Of a DNA stretch of 64,000 nucleotides, positions 38,174 through 48,095 are shown in pieces. Below the pieces are notes generated by a model. It was not told where the DNA came from, searched no databases, and saw only the letters and a list, made by a program, of their open reading frames with translations. The stretch spans positions 124,001-188,000 of the forward strand of contig NZ_JABBGJ010000003.1 in assembly GCF_012927345.1 (NCBI RefSeq), read 5' to 3'. The number at the start of each line of letters is the position of its first letter. The stretch's first letter is position 1. A program made the translations under genes and the position numbers. Source of the DNA: Paraburkholderia polaris (GTDB lineage: Bacteria; Pseudomonadota; Gammaproteobacteria; Burkholderiales; Burkholderiaceae).

Positions 38174-39424
38174 TTACGCAAGCTCGCCCACTTGTATCCA
38201 GCCCGCACAATACCACTCGTGAAGCAGTGCTGTCACCGACGAATCGTGCGAGAGTGTTACAAAGCGTTTCGCACTCATACACCGGTGATCAGCGAGGTCA
38301 AACAACCACTTTTTTGCGCCTTCAAACGGCGTTTCCTCTCCATTTACGAAGAAAAAACGGCGGTTGTACAACAAATTAGTCTTGCGGTCCAGCCGAATGC
38401 CGGACTTCGACGCCTGACTGATGAAACGGGCTTCATTGAGCGGTCGTTGCGGCGGATCAAAGACGACGCTCGGCTTCGGTTCACTGAGGTACGTGCCAAG
38501 GAACGACGCGATGTCCTGCTCGTTCCATTTGACTCCCGCAAGGATCGCGCCAACTCGTTCGATCAATGCGGTGGGCAGCTCAGCCGGACGGTCGACAGCG
38601 GGTTGCTGCGGGTCGCGATAGAGCGCATTGGGGCGCGCAGCCGACTCGCCGCGCTCGGCCAGATGGTAGAGGAACTGCGCGGTCAACTCGCCCGCTGACG
38701 GGGCGCGAAAACCGATCGAGCAGGTCATGCATTCGCCTTCGGCGACACCGTCATGCGCGATATGCGGCGGCAGGTACAGCATGTCACCCGGCTCGAGCAG
38801 CCATTCCTGTTCCGCTTCGAAATGCTGTAAAACTTTCAACGGCAAACCCGGTTGGAGTGTCAGATCTTTCTGCGCACTGATCCGCCACCGGCGCTTGCCT
38901 TTTACTTGCAAAAGAAACACATCGTAGGAATCGAAATGGGGGCCGACGCCGCCGCCATCGCTCGCATACGAAATCATCAGGTCGTCCAGACGCGCGTCCG
39001 GCACAAAGCGGAAGCGGTCGAGCAATGCACGCGCACGATCGTCGTAGAGGTCCACGCCTTGCACGAGCAACGTCCACGCACGCTGCTTCACCGACGGCAG
39101 TTCATCAGGCGCGAACGGGCCGTGCTCCAGTTGCCATTTGTTGCGAAAGTGCGTGATCAGACGCGCTTCGACTTCGTCCTGATCCGCGAGCTCGAAAAAC
39201 TCATCGCGCGACAGCGGCGCCTCCACGTTCGGGATCGCCTGGCGGATCAGCAGCGGCTTTTTCTGCCAGTACCGGCGCATGAATTGCGACGGAGTCAGAT
39301 TGCCGAGCAGCGGCGTGGGCGTGTCGGGCGAGGGCGGGAGGCCAGGGAGCGCTGGCTTCGAAGCCGGCGAAGATTTCCGTGCCGAAGCTGCATCGGCCGG
39401 GTGGTCAGTGGGCCGCTTGGGCAT
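38174..39424 (-). CDS. roxA: Cupin/JmjC-type ribosomal oxygenase, RoxA (YcfD) family
   Basis: A 416-residue Fe(II)/2-oxoglutarate oxygenase. The iron triad is visible as HFD in GPHFDSYDVF (about H155 and D157) and the distal His in PPHIAHDG. A C-terminal helical and winged-helix part follows. E. coli YcfD/RoxA hydroxylates an arginine of ribosomal protein uL16. Residues 1-35 are a Ser/Pro-rich leader absent from E. coli YcfD. The gene is divergent from slyD with only 32 bases between the two start codons. Confidence 0.88.
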   Translation of the reverse strand: MPKRPTDHPADAASARKSSPASKPALPGLPPSPDTPTPLLGNLTPSQFMRRYWQKKPLLIRQAIPNVEAPLSRDEFFELADQDEVEARLITHFRNKWQLEHGPFAPDELPSVKQRAWTLLVQGVDLYDDRARALLDRFRFVPDARLDDLMISYASDGGGVGPHFDSYDVFLLQVKGKRRWRISAQKDLTLQPGLPLKVLQHFEAEQEWLLEPGDMLYLPPHIAHDGVAEGECMTCSIGFRAPSAGELTAQFLYHLAERGESAARPNALYRDPQQPAVDRPAELPTALIERVGAILAGVKWNEQDIASFLGTYLSEPKPSVVFDPPQRPLNEARFISQASKSGIRLDRKTNLLYNRRFFFVNGEETPFEGAKKWLFDLADHRCMSAKRFVTLSHDSSVTALLHEWYCAGWIQVGELA

Positions 39425-39426
39425 CG

Positions 39427-39432
39427 TATAAT
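39427..39432 (+). promoter_or_regulatory. Likely -10 box of slyD next to the roxA start codon
   Basis: A perfect TATAAT on the plus strand lies 24 bases before the slyD ATG and two bases from the roxA start codon on the other strand. Its -35 would fall inside the roxA coding region; no strong hexamer is seen there. Confidence 0.4.
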
Positions 39433-39456
39433 GTGAGTTGTATTCTGGAGAATCGA

Positions 39457-39999
39457 ATGAAAATCGCAAAGAACACCGTCGTGTCGGTCGCTTACAAGCT
39501 ATCGGATGCGCAGGGCAATCTGATTGAAGAAAGCGACGAGCCGATGGTCTATCTGCACGGCGGCTATGATGGCACGTTCCCCAAGATCGAGGAAGAGCTC
39601 GACGGCCACGAGGCCGGCTTCGAGACCCAGATCCAGCTTGAGCCGCAAGACGCGTTCGGCGAGTACGACCCTGATCTCGTGAAGATCGAGCCGCGCGATC
39701 GCTTCCCGGAACCGCTCGAAGTCGGCATGCAATTCGAAGGCACGCCGGAAGAAGGCGATGAGGATCTCGATTCGCTCGTCTACGTGGTGACCGACGTCGC
39801 AGAAGACAAAGTCGTGCTCGACGGCAACCATCCGCTCGCTGGCATGGCGCTGCGTTTCGCGCTGACCGTCAAGGACGTGCGTCCGGCTACGGAAGACGAA
39901 ATCCAGCACGAACACGCGCATGGCGCCGACGGACTCGAAGTCCTCGATGACGATGACGACGAAGCGGAAGAAGACAAGTCAGGGCCCACGCTGCACTGA
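39457..39999 (+). CDS. slyD: FKBP-type peptidyl-prolyl isomerase SlyD
   Basis: A 180-residue protein with an FKBP domain interrupted by the insert-in-flap chaperone domain. MKIAKNTVVSVAYKLSDAQGNLIEE, PMVYLHGG, NHPLAGMALRFALTVKDVR are SlyD signatures. The C-terminal tail is acidic (EVLDDDDDEAEEDK) with a few histidines (HEHAHG), unlike the cysteine- and histidine-rich metal tail of E. coli SlyD. It aids folding and may help nickel delivery. Its last 21 bases overlap the 3' end of the convergent minus-strand gene. Confidence 0.95.
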   Translation: MKIAKNTVVSVAYKLSDAQGNLIEESDEPMVYLHGGYDGTFPKIEEELDGHEAGFETQIQLEPQDAFGEYDPDLVKIEPRDRFPEPLEVGMQFEGTPEEGDEDLDSLVYVVTDVAEDKVVLDGNHPLAGMALRFALTVKDVRPATEDEIQHEHAHGADGLEVLDDDDDEAEEDKSGPTLH

Positions 40000-41367
40000 G
40001 CTTGCGGGCGTGCCGGGAGCGCCTGAAGGCAAACCCGGCGCTCCCGGTGCGTGCGGTAAAATGGTCGAAGCGGTCGAGGCGGGCGGAGCGGACATAGGCG
40101 GCCCGTAGTCGCCGTTGCCGTCTTCCGCTGGTCTGCGTTGCGGCTGATCGGGTTGCTGCTGGACCGGTTGTGGCTGTCCCGGCGTCTGCAACAACGGCGG
40201 CAACTCGGAAGCGGGGCCTAACGCAGGCACAGCCGGCATCGAAGCTGACGGGTCTTCGCGCTGCGGCGCCGGCGCTGCCGTGGGTAACGGCATTTGCCTC
40301 GGCACGTCGCGCACACTCACGCGGAACGGCGGTTTCTTGCCGAGATCCGCTTCAATCTGAATCCACTGGTTAAGACGATCATGCGGCGCAAACGCGACAC
40401 GTGTGAGATTCGTCACCAGCATCCCCTTGTCATTGCGTAGCGGCTGATCGATCACGAAGCCGGCGCTCGCGCGTTCATCGTCGCAATGAATCACTAGCAC
40501 GGGGCCGCGAAAAATCTGCGCGAGTTTGACGAGGCTGCGTTTGAATTCCAGAAAACCGTCGCGGCGCGTATTGCGCGTAAAGCGCAGCCACGCAAAACGG
40601 TCGGGTCGTTCGTAGCGCTCCGGATCGGGGTCGCCCTGAATGAAGATGACAATCGCGCGCGCGTCACGGCGTTTGGCGTATTCCGCTGCGTGCTCGAGCC
40701 AGAATGCATTGGCGATCACGCGATCTTCGAACTCGCCGTTGCGGCCGCCCGCAGTCAGGTAGTGATTGTTCGGCCCCGGTGCGTTCAGACCGACAAACAC
40801 GGTATCGCCGACTTGCCAGCGCACATTCTCCCGGAACGGACGAAAGCGTGAGACTTCGCTCTCGCGCGTCAATGCGATCGGGTTCTGACCCATCGACGTG
40901 GAGTTGGTGAACAGGGTCTGGCGTAGTTGGTCGAGCCGCTCGACCGGGTCGAAGCCGCCGGCCTCAGTCGTACCGCAGTCGGCCCAGTCGTGCTGGCCGG
41001 GGATGAAGAAGAGGGCGGGCCGTGACGTTTCGAGCAGCGCGTGGCGCCGTTCGTATAACGCATCGCGGCAGGCTTCTTTCGCGCCCTTCAGATTGCCGTC
41101 GTAGACGATGAACGATACGTCGCGCTCGCGGCTGATCGCCTCGATCAGGCGTTGCGTGGGCGCTTCGTCGGCGGGGCTTTGCATCGCGTTGGCGATGACC
41201 GCGAAGGCATAGCGCGGCGTTTCGGCGTGCGCGAGCGGGACAAATGCCACCAACGCCACCAAGGACACAAGCGCCGCAAGGCCGCCCGTGAGCGTGGGGG
41301 CGACGGTCAGCGCCGCGCAAAGTTTGCGCGGGCGCGGCGGATGCCTGTGTGCGTCAATGATCTGCAT
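39979..41367 (-). CDS. Exported metallophosphatase-like protein with degenerate active site
   Basis: A 462-residue protein with a signal peptide (residues ~1-48, cleavage after AHA), a calcineurin-like phosphoesterase core (~50-350), and a C-terminal ~110-residue Pro/Gln-rich tail. Motif positions of the superfamily can be followed but are changed: IANAM where DxH is expected, DGNLKG instead of GDxxD, GQHDW instead of GNHD, and no clear final GHxH. Metal-dependent catalysis is therefore doubtful. The start overlaps the last 14 bases of mutS, which suggests translational coupling. The function is unknown. Confidence 0.75.
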   Translation of the reverse strand: MQIIDAHRHPPRPRKLCAALTVAPTLTGGLAALVSLVALVAFVPLAHAETPRYAFAVIANAMQSPADEAPTQRLIEAISRERDVSFIVYDGNLKGAKEACRDALYERRHALLETSRPALFFIPGQHDWADCGTTEAGGFDPVERLDQLRQTLFTNSTSMGQNPIALTRESEVSRFRPFRENVRWQVGDTVFVGLNAPGPNNHYLTAGGRNGEFEDRVIANAFWLEHAAEYAKRRDARAIVIFIQGDPDPERYERPDRFAWLRFTRNTRRDGFLEFKRSLVKLAQIFRGPVLVIHCDDERASAGFVIDQPLRNDKGMLVTNLTRVAFAPHDRLNQWIQIEADLGKKPPFRVSVRDVPRQMPLPTAAPAPQREDPSASMPAVPALGPASELPPLLQTPGQPQPVQQQPDQPQRRPAEDGNGDYGPPMSAPPASTASTILPHAPGAPGLPSGAPGTPASSVQRGP

Positions 41368-44053
41368 CCGGCGCGGCGGCCAGCTCGTGCAGTTCGTAGA
41401 GCAGATCGAGCGCTTCGCGCGGGCGCAGATCGTTCGGATCGATTGCGCGCAGACGCTCGATAAGCGCCTGCATGGCCGGCGATGCCCCCGCTGATTCCTG
41501 CTTGGCGTCGCGCTTGTCGCCACGGTCGTCGTCGGCGTCTTCGACCAGCATAGGCATGGGTACCGCGAACAGGTCGAGTTGCGGTGCGGGTTGCGCCGCC
41601 GATTGCTGTTCGAGATGCGCGAGATGCTTGCGGGCCGCGCGAATCACTGCGTTCGGCACACCGGCCAGTTGCGCGACCTGCAAACCGTAGCTCTGATTCG
41701 CCGGACCTTCACTGACCGCATGCAGGAACACGATGCCGTGCCCATGCTCGACTGCCGACAGGTGCACATTGGCCGCGTGTGGAAACTCGGCGGGCAACTG
41801 CGTCAATTCGAAGTAATGCGTGGCGAACAGCGTATGACAGCCGTTGTGCGACAGCAGGTGCCGCGCGATGGCCCAAGCCAACGCCAAGCCGTCGAATGTC
41901 GACGTGCCACGCCCGATCTCGTCCATCAGCACGAGACTTTGCGGTGTCGCGTCGTTCAGGATCGCCGCCGCTTCCGTCATCTCCACCATGAAGGTCGAAC
42001 GGCCGCCGGCCAGATCGTCCGCAGCGCCGATTCGCGTGAAGATGCGATCGATCGGACCGAATGCCGCGCGCCGTGCCGGCACATAGCTGCCGACGTACGC
42101 CAGCAACGCGATCAGCGCGGTCTGCCGCATGAAGGTCGACTTACCGCCCATGTTCGGGCCGGTGATCAGCAGCAGTTTGCGCTCCGGTGTGAGCGTGCAG
42201 TCGTTGGCGATGAATTGCTCGACCTGCGCCTCGACAACCGGATGCCGGCCCTGTTCGATTTCGATACCGGTGTCCGGCGAAAACGTCGGGGCGACCCAAT
42301 CGAGCGCGCGGGCGCGTTCGGCGAAGGCAGCCAGCAGATCGAGTTCCGCGAGTGCCGCGGCGACCCGCTGGCAGTCCGGGATAAAAGGCAGCAGCACCTG
42401 CAGCAACGCATCGTAAAGCGAGCGTTCGCGAGCCAGCGCGCGCTCCTGCGCGGACAGCGCCTTGTCTTCGAAAGTTTTCAGTTCCGGCGTGATGTAACGC
42501 TCGGCGTTTTTCAGCGTCTGACGGCGGCGGTAATCGTCCGGCACCTTGTCAGTCTGGCCGCGCGTGACTTCGATATAGAAGCCGTGCACCTTGTTGTATT
42601 CGACGCGCAGATTGCCAATGCCGGTGCGCGCCCGTTCGCGCGTTTCGAGGTCGATCAGGAACTGCCCGCAGTTCTCCGAAATATCTCGCAACTCATCGAG
42701 TTCCGCATCGTAACCGCGGGCGATCACGCCGCCGTCACGAACCATGGCTGAGGGCTCTTGCGCGACCGCGCGCTTGAGCAGTTCGACGCAGGCTTGCGGC
42801 GGTTCCAGCGACGCGTCGATACGCGCCAGCGAGTCCGCATTGGACGCAACGGCCGCGAGTTGCGTGCGCAACTCGGGCAAGGCGATAAACGTATCGCGCA
42901 GGCTCGACAGATCGCGAGGCCGCGCCGACAGCAGCGCGAGACGCCCGGTAATACGCTCAATGTCGGAGATCTGCCGCAACGCGCCGCGGAGCGTTTCGAC
43001 ACCTGAGCCCAGCGGCGCGTCGAGCAATGCGCCGATAGCCTGCTGACGTGCTTGCGCTACAGCGGCTTCGCGCGGGGGATGGTGCAGCCAGTGGCGCAGC
43101 AGACGGCTGCCCATTGTCGTGCAGCAGGTGTCGAGCAGCGAGCACAGCGTGGGCGATTCGGTGCCGCGCAGCGTTTCAGTGAGTTCAAGGTTGCGGCGCG
43201 TAGCGGGGTCGAGCCCGATATATTCGGACTCGTATTCGACCTTCAGGCTGCGCACGTGACGCAATTGCTGGCCTTGCGTGGCCGCCGCATATAGCAGCAG
43301 CGCACCCGCCGCGCCGCACGCCGCTGTTAGCGAATGCGCGCCGAAGCCGTCGAGGCCGGCCACTTCCAGTTGATCGCACAGACGCTGCGTGCCCGAGGCG
43401 ATATCGAAGTGCCAGACCGGCACGCGGGTGAGGGCGCCGGCGTTGACAGGCGGCGTCCAGCTCGCGGACTCGCCGGCCGCATCGGCCACCAGAATTTCCG
43501 CGGGACGAATCCGTTCCAGCGCGGCGGCCACTTGGTCGGGCGCAACTTCGGCGAGGCGCAAGGCGCCGCTCGCCAGATTCAGCCACGCGAGCCCGACGCT
43601 CGTTGCGACGCCGCGGCGGTTATGCGCGACGCACAGCGCCATCAGATAGACGTCGTTCTTGTCGGATAGAAGTGCTGCGTCTGTCAGTGTGCCCGGCGTG
43701 ACCACGCGCATGACTTTGCGCTCGACCGGTCCTTTCGAGGTAGCCGGATCGCCAATCTGTTCGCAAATCGCGACGGATTCGCCGAGCTTCACCAGCTTGG
43801 CCAGATACTGTTCAACCGCGTGATGCGGCACACCCGCCATCTTGATCGGATTGCCCGCTGACGCGCCGCGCTGCGTAAGTGTTAAATCGAGCAGGCGCGC
43901 GGCTTTTTCCGCATCTTCGAAAAAGAGCTCGTAGAAGTCGCCCATCCGGTAGAACACCAGCGTGCCCGGATGATCCGCCTTGATGCGCAGGTACTGCTGC
44001 ATCATTGGCGTGTGTTGTGCGACGTCATTGGCCGCTGCGGTTTGAATGCCCAT
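41354..44053 (-). CDS. mutS: DNA mismatch repair protein MutS
   Basis: An 899-residue MutS. Near the N-terminus [14 protein letters not shown] holds the mismatch-binding Phe-x-Glu. The ATPase has Walker [14 protein letters not shown] (~residue 634), Walker [17 protein letters not shown] and the ABC signature-type region. MutS recognises mismatches and recruits MutL. The gene is third in the minus-strand series suhB-lplT-mutS and overlaps the downstream metallophosphatase-like gene. Confidence 0.98.
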   Translation of the reverse strand: MGIQTAAANDVAQHTPMMQQYLRIKADHPGTLVFYRMGDFYELFFEDAEKAARLLDLTLTQRGASAGNPIKMAGVPHHAVEQYLAKLVKLGESVAICEQIGDPATSKGPVERKVMRVVTPGTLTDAALLSDKNDVYLMALCVAHNRRGVATSVGLAWLNLASGALRLAEVAPDQVAAALERIRPAEILVADAAGESASWTPPVNAGALTRVPVWHFDIASGTQRLCDQLEVAGLDGFGAHSLTAACGAAGALLLYAAATQGQQLRHVRSLKVEYESEYIGLDPATRRNLELTETLRGTESPTLCSLLDTCCTTMGSRLLRHWLHHPPREAAVAQARQQAIGALLDAPLGSGVETLRGALRQISDIERITGRLALLSARPRDLSSLRDTFIALPELRTQLAAVASNADSLARIDASLEPPQACVELLKRAVAQEPSAMVRDGGVIARGYDAELDELRDISENCGQFLIDLETRERARTGIGNLRVEYNKVHGFYIEVTRGQTDKVPDDYRRRQTLKNAERYITPELKTFEDKALSAQERALARERSLYDALLQVLLPFIPDCQRVAAALAELDLLAAFAERARALDWVAPTFSPDTGIEIEQGRHPVVEAQVEQFIANDCTLTPERKLLLITGPNMGGKSTFMRQTALIALLAYVGSYVPARRAAFGPIDRIFTRIGAADDLAGGRSTFMVEMTEAAAILNDATPQSLVLMDEIGRGTSTFDGLALAWAIARHLLSHNGCHTLFATHYFELTQLPAEFPHAANVHLSAVEHGHGIVFLHAVSEGPANQSYGLQVAQLAGVPNAVIRAARKHLAHLEQQSAAQPAPQLDLFAVPMPMLVEDADDDRGDKRDAKQESAGASPAMQALIERLRAIDPNDLRPREALDLLYELHELAAAPDADH

Positions 44054-44199
44054 CCTTGGTGTCTTTTTGCGTTAGCTGTTCAGGGCGTGAGTTTAACCCG
44101 CCGGCGCGGCGAGCGGACCCTGGCCGGACGGCTAATCCACAAAGCAGCGCAGGCCGCCATGCGGATTCTCGCGCGAGCCGGGCGACGCTCGCCATGCCA

Positions 44200-45498
44200 T
44201 CATTCTTCCACCAGCGCTCGCATATCCACCGTGCGCTCATTCACGGCACTGCGCCGTTTTGCGAGCCACATCATGAACGTGATGAAGCTGCCGAACACGA
44301 CAATGATCCATTGCGCCGGCATCTTTGCGGTGAGCAGCAGTGCGTAAGCGCCGAGCATCAGCAGCACGGCCAGATTCTGATTGAAATTCTGCACCGCGAT
44401 CGAATGGCCCGCGGAGAGCAGTATCGCGCCGCGATGCTGGAGTATTGCGTTCATCGGCACGATAAAAAAGCCGGACAGCGCGCCGAGCAGAATCATCAAA
44501 GGATAGGCGAGCAGGATATAGATCGGCAGGACATACGAGCCGATACGTATGCCGGCGCCCGCCGGAAACAGGTCCTTGTTGTAAAAGGCCACGGCGATCG
44601 CTACCGCGCCGGTGAGGATGCCGATCGGCAGCACGCGCAGCGAACTGCGCAACGGAATCAGCGCGGCCGCGGCAGATGCGCCTACCGCGATTCCGAGACC
44701 CGTGACGCCTTGCATCACCGCCGCCTTCGACAGCGACAAGCCGAGGTTCACATTCGCCCATTTGAGCACCAGCAATTGCAGCGTGACTGCGCCACCCCAC
44801 ATCAGCGTTGTGACCCACAGCGCGATCTGCGCGAGCTTGTCGGCCCACAGCACGTTGAAGCAATGATAGAAGTCGCCGACCAGTTTTTTCGGCTCGGTCA
44901 AACGGTTCGGATAGCGCGCGCCGGTGTCGGGAATGAAGATGTTGATTCCGGCCGCGATCGCATACGTGATCATCACCGCGAACATGGCCAGATCGGCGGA
45001 GGAGCGGATCAGCGGCAGATGGGCATGCGCGACGAACTTATCGGCAAGGGTGCTGATCAGTGCGCCACCGACCATCGTGCCGACAATGGTCGACAGGACG
45101 GTGGCCGATTCGAGCCACGCGTTCGCCTTGACGAGTTTTTCCGCGGGCAGCAGCTCGGTGAGAATGCCGTATTTGGCCGGTGAATACGCGGCCGCGCCAA
45201 AGCCCACCACGCCGTACGCGATCATCGGATGAACGCCGACGATCATCATCAGGCAACCGCTCGCCTTGAGCGCGTTGGAGACGAACATGACGTGCCGCTT
45301 TTGCATCGCGTCGGCGAACGCGCCGACAAAGGGAGCGAGCAGCACGTAGGAGACGGTGAAGAAAATCTGCAGCAGCGGCGTGACCCAGGCGGCCGAACGG
45401 ATCACCGACAGCAAGGCGATGGCGGCGATCAGCAGTGCATTGTCCGCGAGCGACGAAATGAACTGCGCCGCGATGATTGTGTAGAAGCCTTTTTTCAT
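44200..45498 (-). CDS. lplT: Lysophospholipid transporter LplT (MFS)
   Basis: A 432-residue major facilitator protein with about 12 membrane segments. MKKGFYTIIAAQFISSLADNALLIAAIALL is the LplT N-terminus. In E. coli LplT flips lysophosphatidylethanolamine into the cell for reacylation by the fused acyltransferase Aas; no aas gene is present here. The frame extends far upstream, through the heptamer repeat, but the ATG at 45498 is the clear family start. mutS follows 146 bases downstream. Confidence 0.9.
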   Translation of the reverse strand: MKKGFYTIIAAQFISSLADNALLIAAIALLSVIRSAAWVTPLLQIFFTVSYVLLAPFVGAFADAMQKRHVMFVSNALKASGCLMMIVGVHPMIAYGVVGFGAAAYSPAKYGILTELLPAEKLVKANAWLESATVLSTIVGTMVGGALISTLADKFVAHAHLPLIRSSADLAMFAVMITYAIAAGINIFIPDTGARYPNRLTEPKKLVGDFYHCFNVLWADKLAQIALWVTTLMWGGAVTLQLLVLKWANVNLGLSLSKAAVMQGVTGLGIAVGASAAAALIPLRSSLRVLPIGILTGAVAIAVAFYNKDLFPAGAGIRIGSYVLPIYILLAYPLMILLGALSGFFIVPMNAILQHRGAILLSAGHSIAVQNFNQNLAVLLMLGAYALLLTAKMPAQWIIVVFGSFITFMMWLAKRRSAVNERTVDMRALVEE

Positions 45499-45718
45499 GA
45501 AGCGGATCGGAAGCGACGCGGAAGTCTGGCGCGAAGCAGGGCGCTGCAAAAAACGCGCGAAACGCAGCCGGCGATCGAGCGTGCCGGCGCGGCCTCCCGC
45601 TTTGTAGCACGAACGCCTGCGGGATGCAGGCGCGCCAACGAAAAAGCGGCCGAAGCCGCTTTCGTGTTGTCGATGCCGGCGCAGAGCCGACCGGATAACG
45701 GACTTAGGCTCCAAGCTG

Positions 45719-45773
45719 GAGACCCGAGACCCGAGACCCGAGACCCGAGACCCGAGACCCGAGACCCGAGACC
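45719..45773 (-). repeat. Heptanucleotide tandem repeat (GAGACCC)n, about 7.9 copies
   Basis: Seven perfect copies of GAGACCC (45719-45767) plus six more bases run without interruption up to the base before the suhB stop codon. The minus strand reads GGGTCTC repeats. The array lies between suhB and lplT, 221 bases before the lplT start, and is not inside either gene. Confidence 0.95.
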
Positions 45774-46577
45774 TTAAGCCGATTGCTGACGCGTGCGGCT
45801 GTAGCGCGACAGGATCGGGATCATCTGCGCGTAGACCTTCGGATTGCCCGCGACAATTTCGCCGACGTGCAGGAAGTCCGAGTCGCCCGTGTAATTGCCG
45901 ACCAGACCGCCGGCTTCCGTGATCAGCAGGCTGCCTGCGGCGACGTCCCACGGATTCAGGCCTTGCTCGAAGAAGCCGTCCAACCGGCCTGCAGCGACGT
46001 TGGCCAGGTCGAGCGCGGCGGCGCCCGGACGGCGCAGGCCGGCGCAGGCTTCGGTCATTTCTGCGAACTGGCGGCCGTACGCTTCGAGACCATCCTTTTC
46101 GCGGAACGGGAAACCTGTGCCGATCAGGCCGTCAGCGAGGCGGTCGCGCTTGGCTACACGGATGCGGCGGTCGTTCAGGAACGCGCCGCGGCCGCGCGAG
46201 GCGGTGAACAGGTCGTTGCGCGTCGGATCGTAGACCACGGACTGGGTCACGAGGCCCTTGTGGGCGAGCGCGATCGACACGCAGTAATACGGGAAACCGT
46301 GGATGAAATTGGTGGTGCCGTCGAGCGGATCGATGATCCACTGGTATTCGGACTCGTTGTCCGACTTGCCGGATTCTTCGGCGAGGATGGCGTGATCGGG
46401 GTAGGCTGTCTTGAGCGTATCGATGATCGCCGCTTCAGACGCTTTGTCGACCTCCGTGACGAAATCGTTGTGCTGTTTCTTGCTGACCTGGAGGAGATCG
46501 AGGTCGAGCGACGCGCGGTTGATGATCTGGGCTGCGCGGCGCGCGGCCTTCACAGCGATATTGAGCATGGGATGCAT
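45774..46577 (-). CDS. suhB: Inositol monophosphatase family protein SuhB
   Basis: A 267-residue Mg2+/Li+-sensitive phosphatase. Metal ligands are E67-E68 (LAEESG), D83 and D86 (DPLDGTTNF) and D211 (NPWDVAAG). In E. coli SuhB also binds NusA and RNA polymerase and supports rRNA transcription antitermination. Its stop codon abuts the heptamer repeat. A possible second start (MLNIAV, three codons in) would hardly change the protein. Confidence 0.94.
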   Translation of the reverse strand: MHPMLNIAVKAARRAAQIINRASLDLDLLQVSKKQHNDFVTEVDKASEAAIIDTLKTAYPDHAILAEESGKSDNESEYQWIIDPLDGTTNFIHGFPYYCVSIALAHKGLVTQSVVYDPTRNDLFTASRGRGAFLNDRRIRVAKRDRLADGLIGTGFPFREKDGLEAYGRQFAEMTEACAGLRRPGAAALDLANVAAGRLDGFFEQGLNPWDVAAGSLLITEAGGLVGNYTGDSDFLHVGEIVAGNPKVYAQMIPILSRYSRTRQQSA

Positions 46578-46951
46578 GAGACTGGATCCTTGTGCCGGGG
46601 CAGCACGGCTGCTTACCGGTAAATGAGCGCGGGATGAGCGCTAATTGAGCGCCATCAAGGGGCGCGGAAACAGCACGGAACGCACGTCCGATGAAAGACC
46701 GGTGCGCATTCCGCCGACGGAGACGAATTGAATAAGAACGAGGCGCCGGACTTTTCGTAGGCGAATGCCGGGCGCGAATATCAGTATTTTACCTGAGTCC
46801 GGGCGCCGCGGCAGCGGTTGCTGTCTGGCTCGCGGTATGACGGTCGATTGGCGGGCGTTCTGTGCGGCTGTCGCACGCAATTCATGCGCAATTCGGAGCC
46901 GATGCGGGGTTGGCGCTACCATACGCGTTCTTTAGCCTGCCGAGTTTCATC
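46578..46951. other. Divergent intergenic region between suhB and trmJ
   Basis: About 370 bases without a gene. On the minus strand TAAAAT (46791-46786) is a possible -10 but lies 209 bases from suhB and has no -35. The trmJ frame is open back to 46862 (GTG), so part of this could be coding if that start is used. No repeats or RNA structure stand out. Confidence 0.4.
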
Positions 46952-47788
46952 GTGGACCACACCCACCATTCTTCCGATCCCGCCGTGGCGGACCTGCGCG
47001 GCGGTTTTACGTCGACGCGCTTCGTGCTCGTCGAGCCCAGCCATCCCGGCAATGTTGGCGCCGCGGCGCGCGCGCTGAAAACCATGGGTTTCTCGCGCCT
47101 CGTGCTGGTGTCGCCACGCGTGCCGCACGTGCAAACCGATCCGGAAGCCATCGCCATGGCGAGCGGCGCCGACGACGTGCTGGCATCCGCGCACGTCGTG
47201 CCGACGCTTGCCGACGCGTTGAACGGCGTGCATTGGTCGATCGCGCTGACTGCGCGGCTGCGTGAATACGGGCCGCCGCAATGGACGCCGCGTGCCGCGG
47301 CCGGTGCCGCGCGTGAGCAGGCGGCGCATGGCGAGATCGCGCTGGTGTTCGGCAATGAGCGCACGGGTTTGTCGAATGAGGACGTGGAGCGTTGTAGCGC
47401 GCTTGCGCATATTCCGGCCAATCCGGCCTACAGTTCGCTCAATCTTGCGCAGGCGGTGCAGGTGTTGGCGTATGAATTGCGCACGGCGTATTTGTCAGAC
47501 GGCGAGGCAACGCCCGTGGCACCTGCAGCGACTCAAGCGCGCGCAGGGCAGGGCGAGCCGGTCGGCGCACGCGCGGCGAGCGACGAAATCGAAAGCATGT
47601 ATGCGCATCTGGAAAGCGCGCTGGTTGCGCTCGAGTTTCTCGATCCGGCCAATCCGAAAAAGCTGATGTCGCGTTTGCGCCGCCTGTTCGCGCGTTCCGG
47701 TCTGGAGCGCGAGGAAGTGAATATCGTGCGCGGCATCGCCAAGCATATTCTGCTGAAGACCAAACCGCCGGCCGACGACGCTTCTTAA
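46952..47788 (+). CDS. trmJ: tRNA (cytidine/uridine-2'-O)-methyltransferase TrmJ
   Basis: A ~278-residue SPOUT-class methyltransferase. FVLVEPSHPGNVGAAARALKTMGFSRLVLVSP is the family N-terminus; the knot includes ALVFGNERTGLSNEDVERC and IPANPAYSSLNLAQAVQVLAYEL; a C-terminal helical part follows. TrmJ methylates the 2'-OH of position 32 in several tRNAs. An inserted Ala/Gly-rich loop (~190-210) is present. The start is uncertain: GTG at 46952 gives the shorter form, GTG at 46862 adds 30 residues. In E. coli trmJ is next to suhB, also divergent, as here. Confidence 0.92.
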   Translation: MDHTHHSSDPAVADLRGGFTSTRFVLVEPSHPGNVGAAARALKTMGFSRLVLVSPRVPHVQTDPEAIAMASGADDVLASAHVVPTLADALNGVHWSIALTARLREYGPPQWTPRAAAGAAREQAAHGEIALVFGNERTGLSNEDVERCSALAHIPANPAYSSLNLAQAVQVLAYELRTAYLSDGEATPVAPAATQARAGQGEPVGARAASDEIESMYAHLESALVALEFLDPANPKKLMSRLRRLFARSGLEREEVNIVRGIAKHILLKTKPPADDAS

Positions 47789-48095
47789 GCACAGGGCGCC
47801 TTAATGGCGATCGGGGGGGCATTACGGCTGGGCTGGGGCCGAGCCATCGCGGGCTATGGCCGAACCCGGGCCGGGCGTCGAGGCTTCGCCTCTTCAACTG
47901 CACCCTGTTCGGCGCTGCAATCGCACCGCAATCGACGTCCCTGCCGGCAGCGTGGGCTTCCGGCAGGTTTCGCGCATTCGTCCTACAATCGCTCGAAACG
48001 TTCTAAGCAAAGCTGCCGATCTGCTATGCGGCAAGCATCCGCCGTGCGTGGTGTTTCACGCATGCGGTCTTTTCCCCCACGACACAATCCCTGCC
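47789..48095. other. Gap between trmJ and cysE
   Basis: The 307-base gap contains a run of seven G, a small GAGGC/GCCTC hairpin (47880-47892) and TACAAT (47984-47989), a possible -10 for cysE with no good -35. The cysE reading frame is open through most of it but without a suitable start. Confidence 0.35.
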
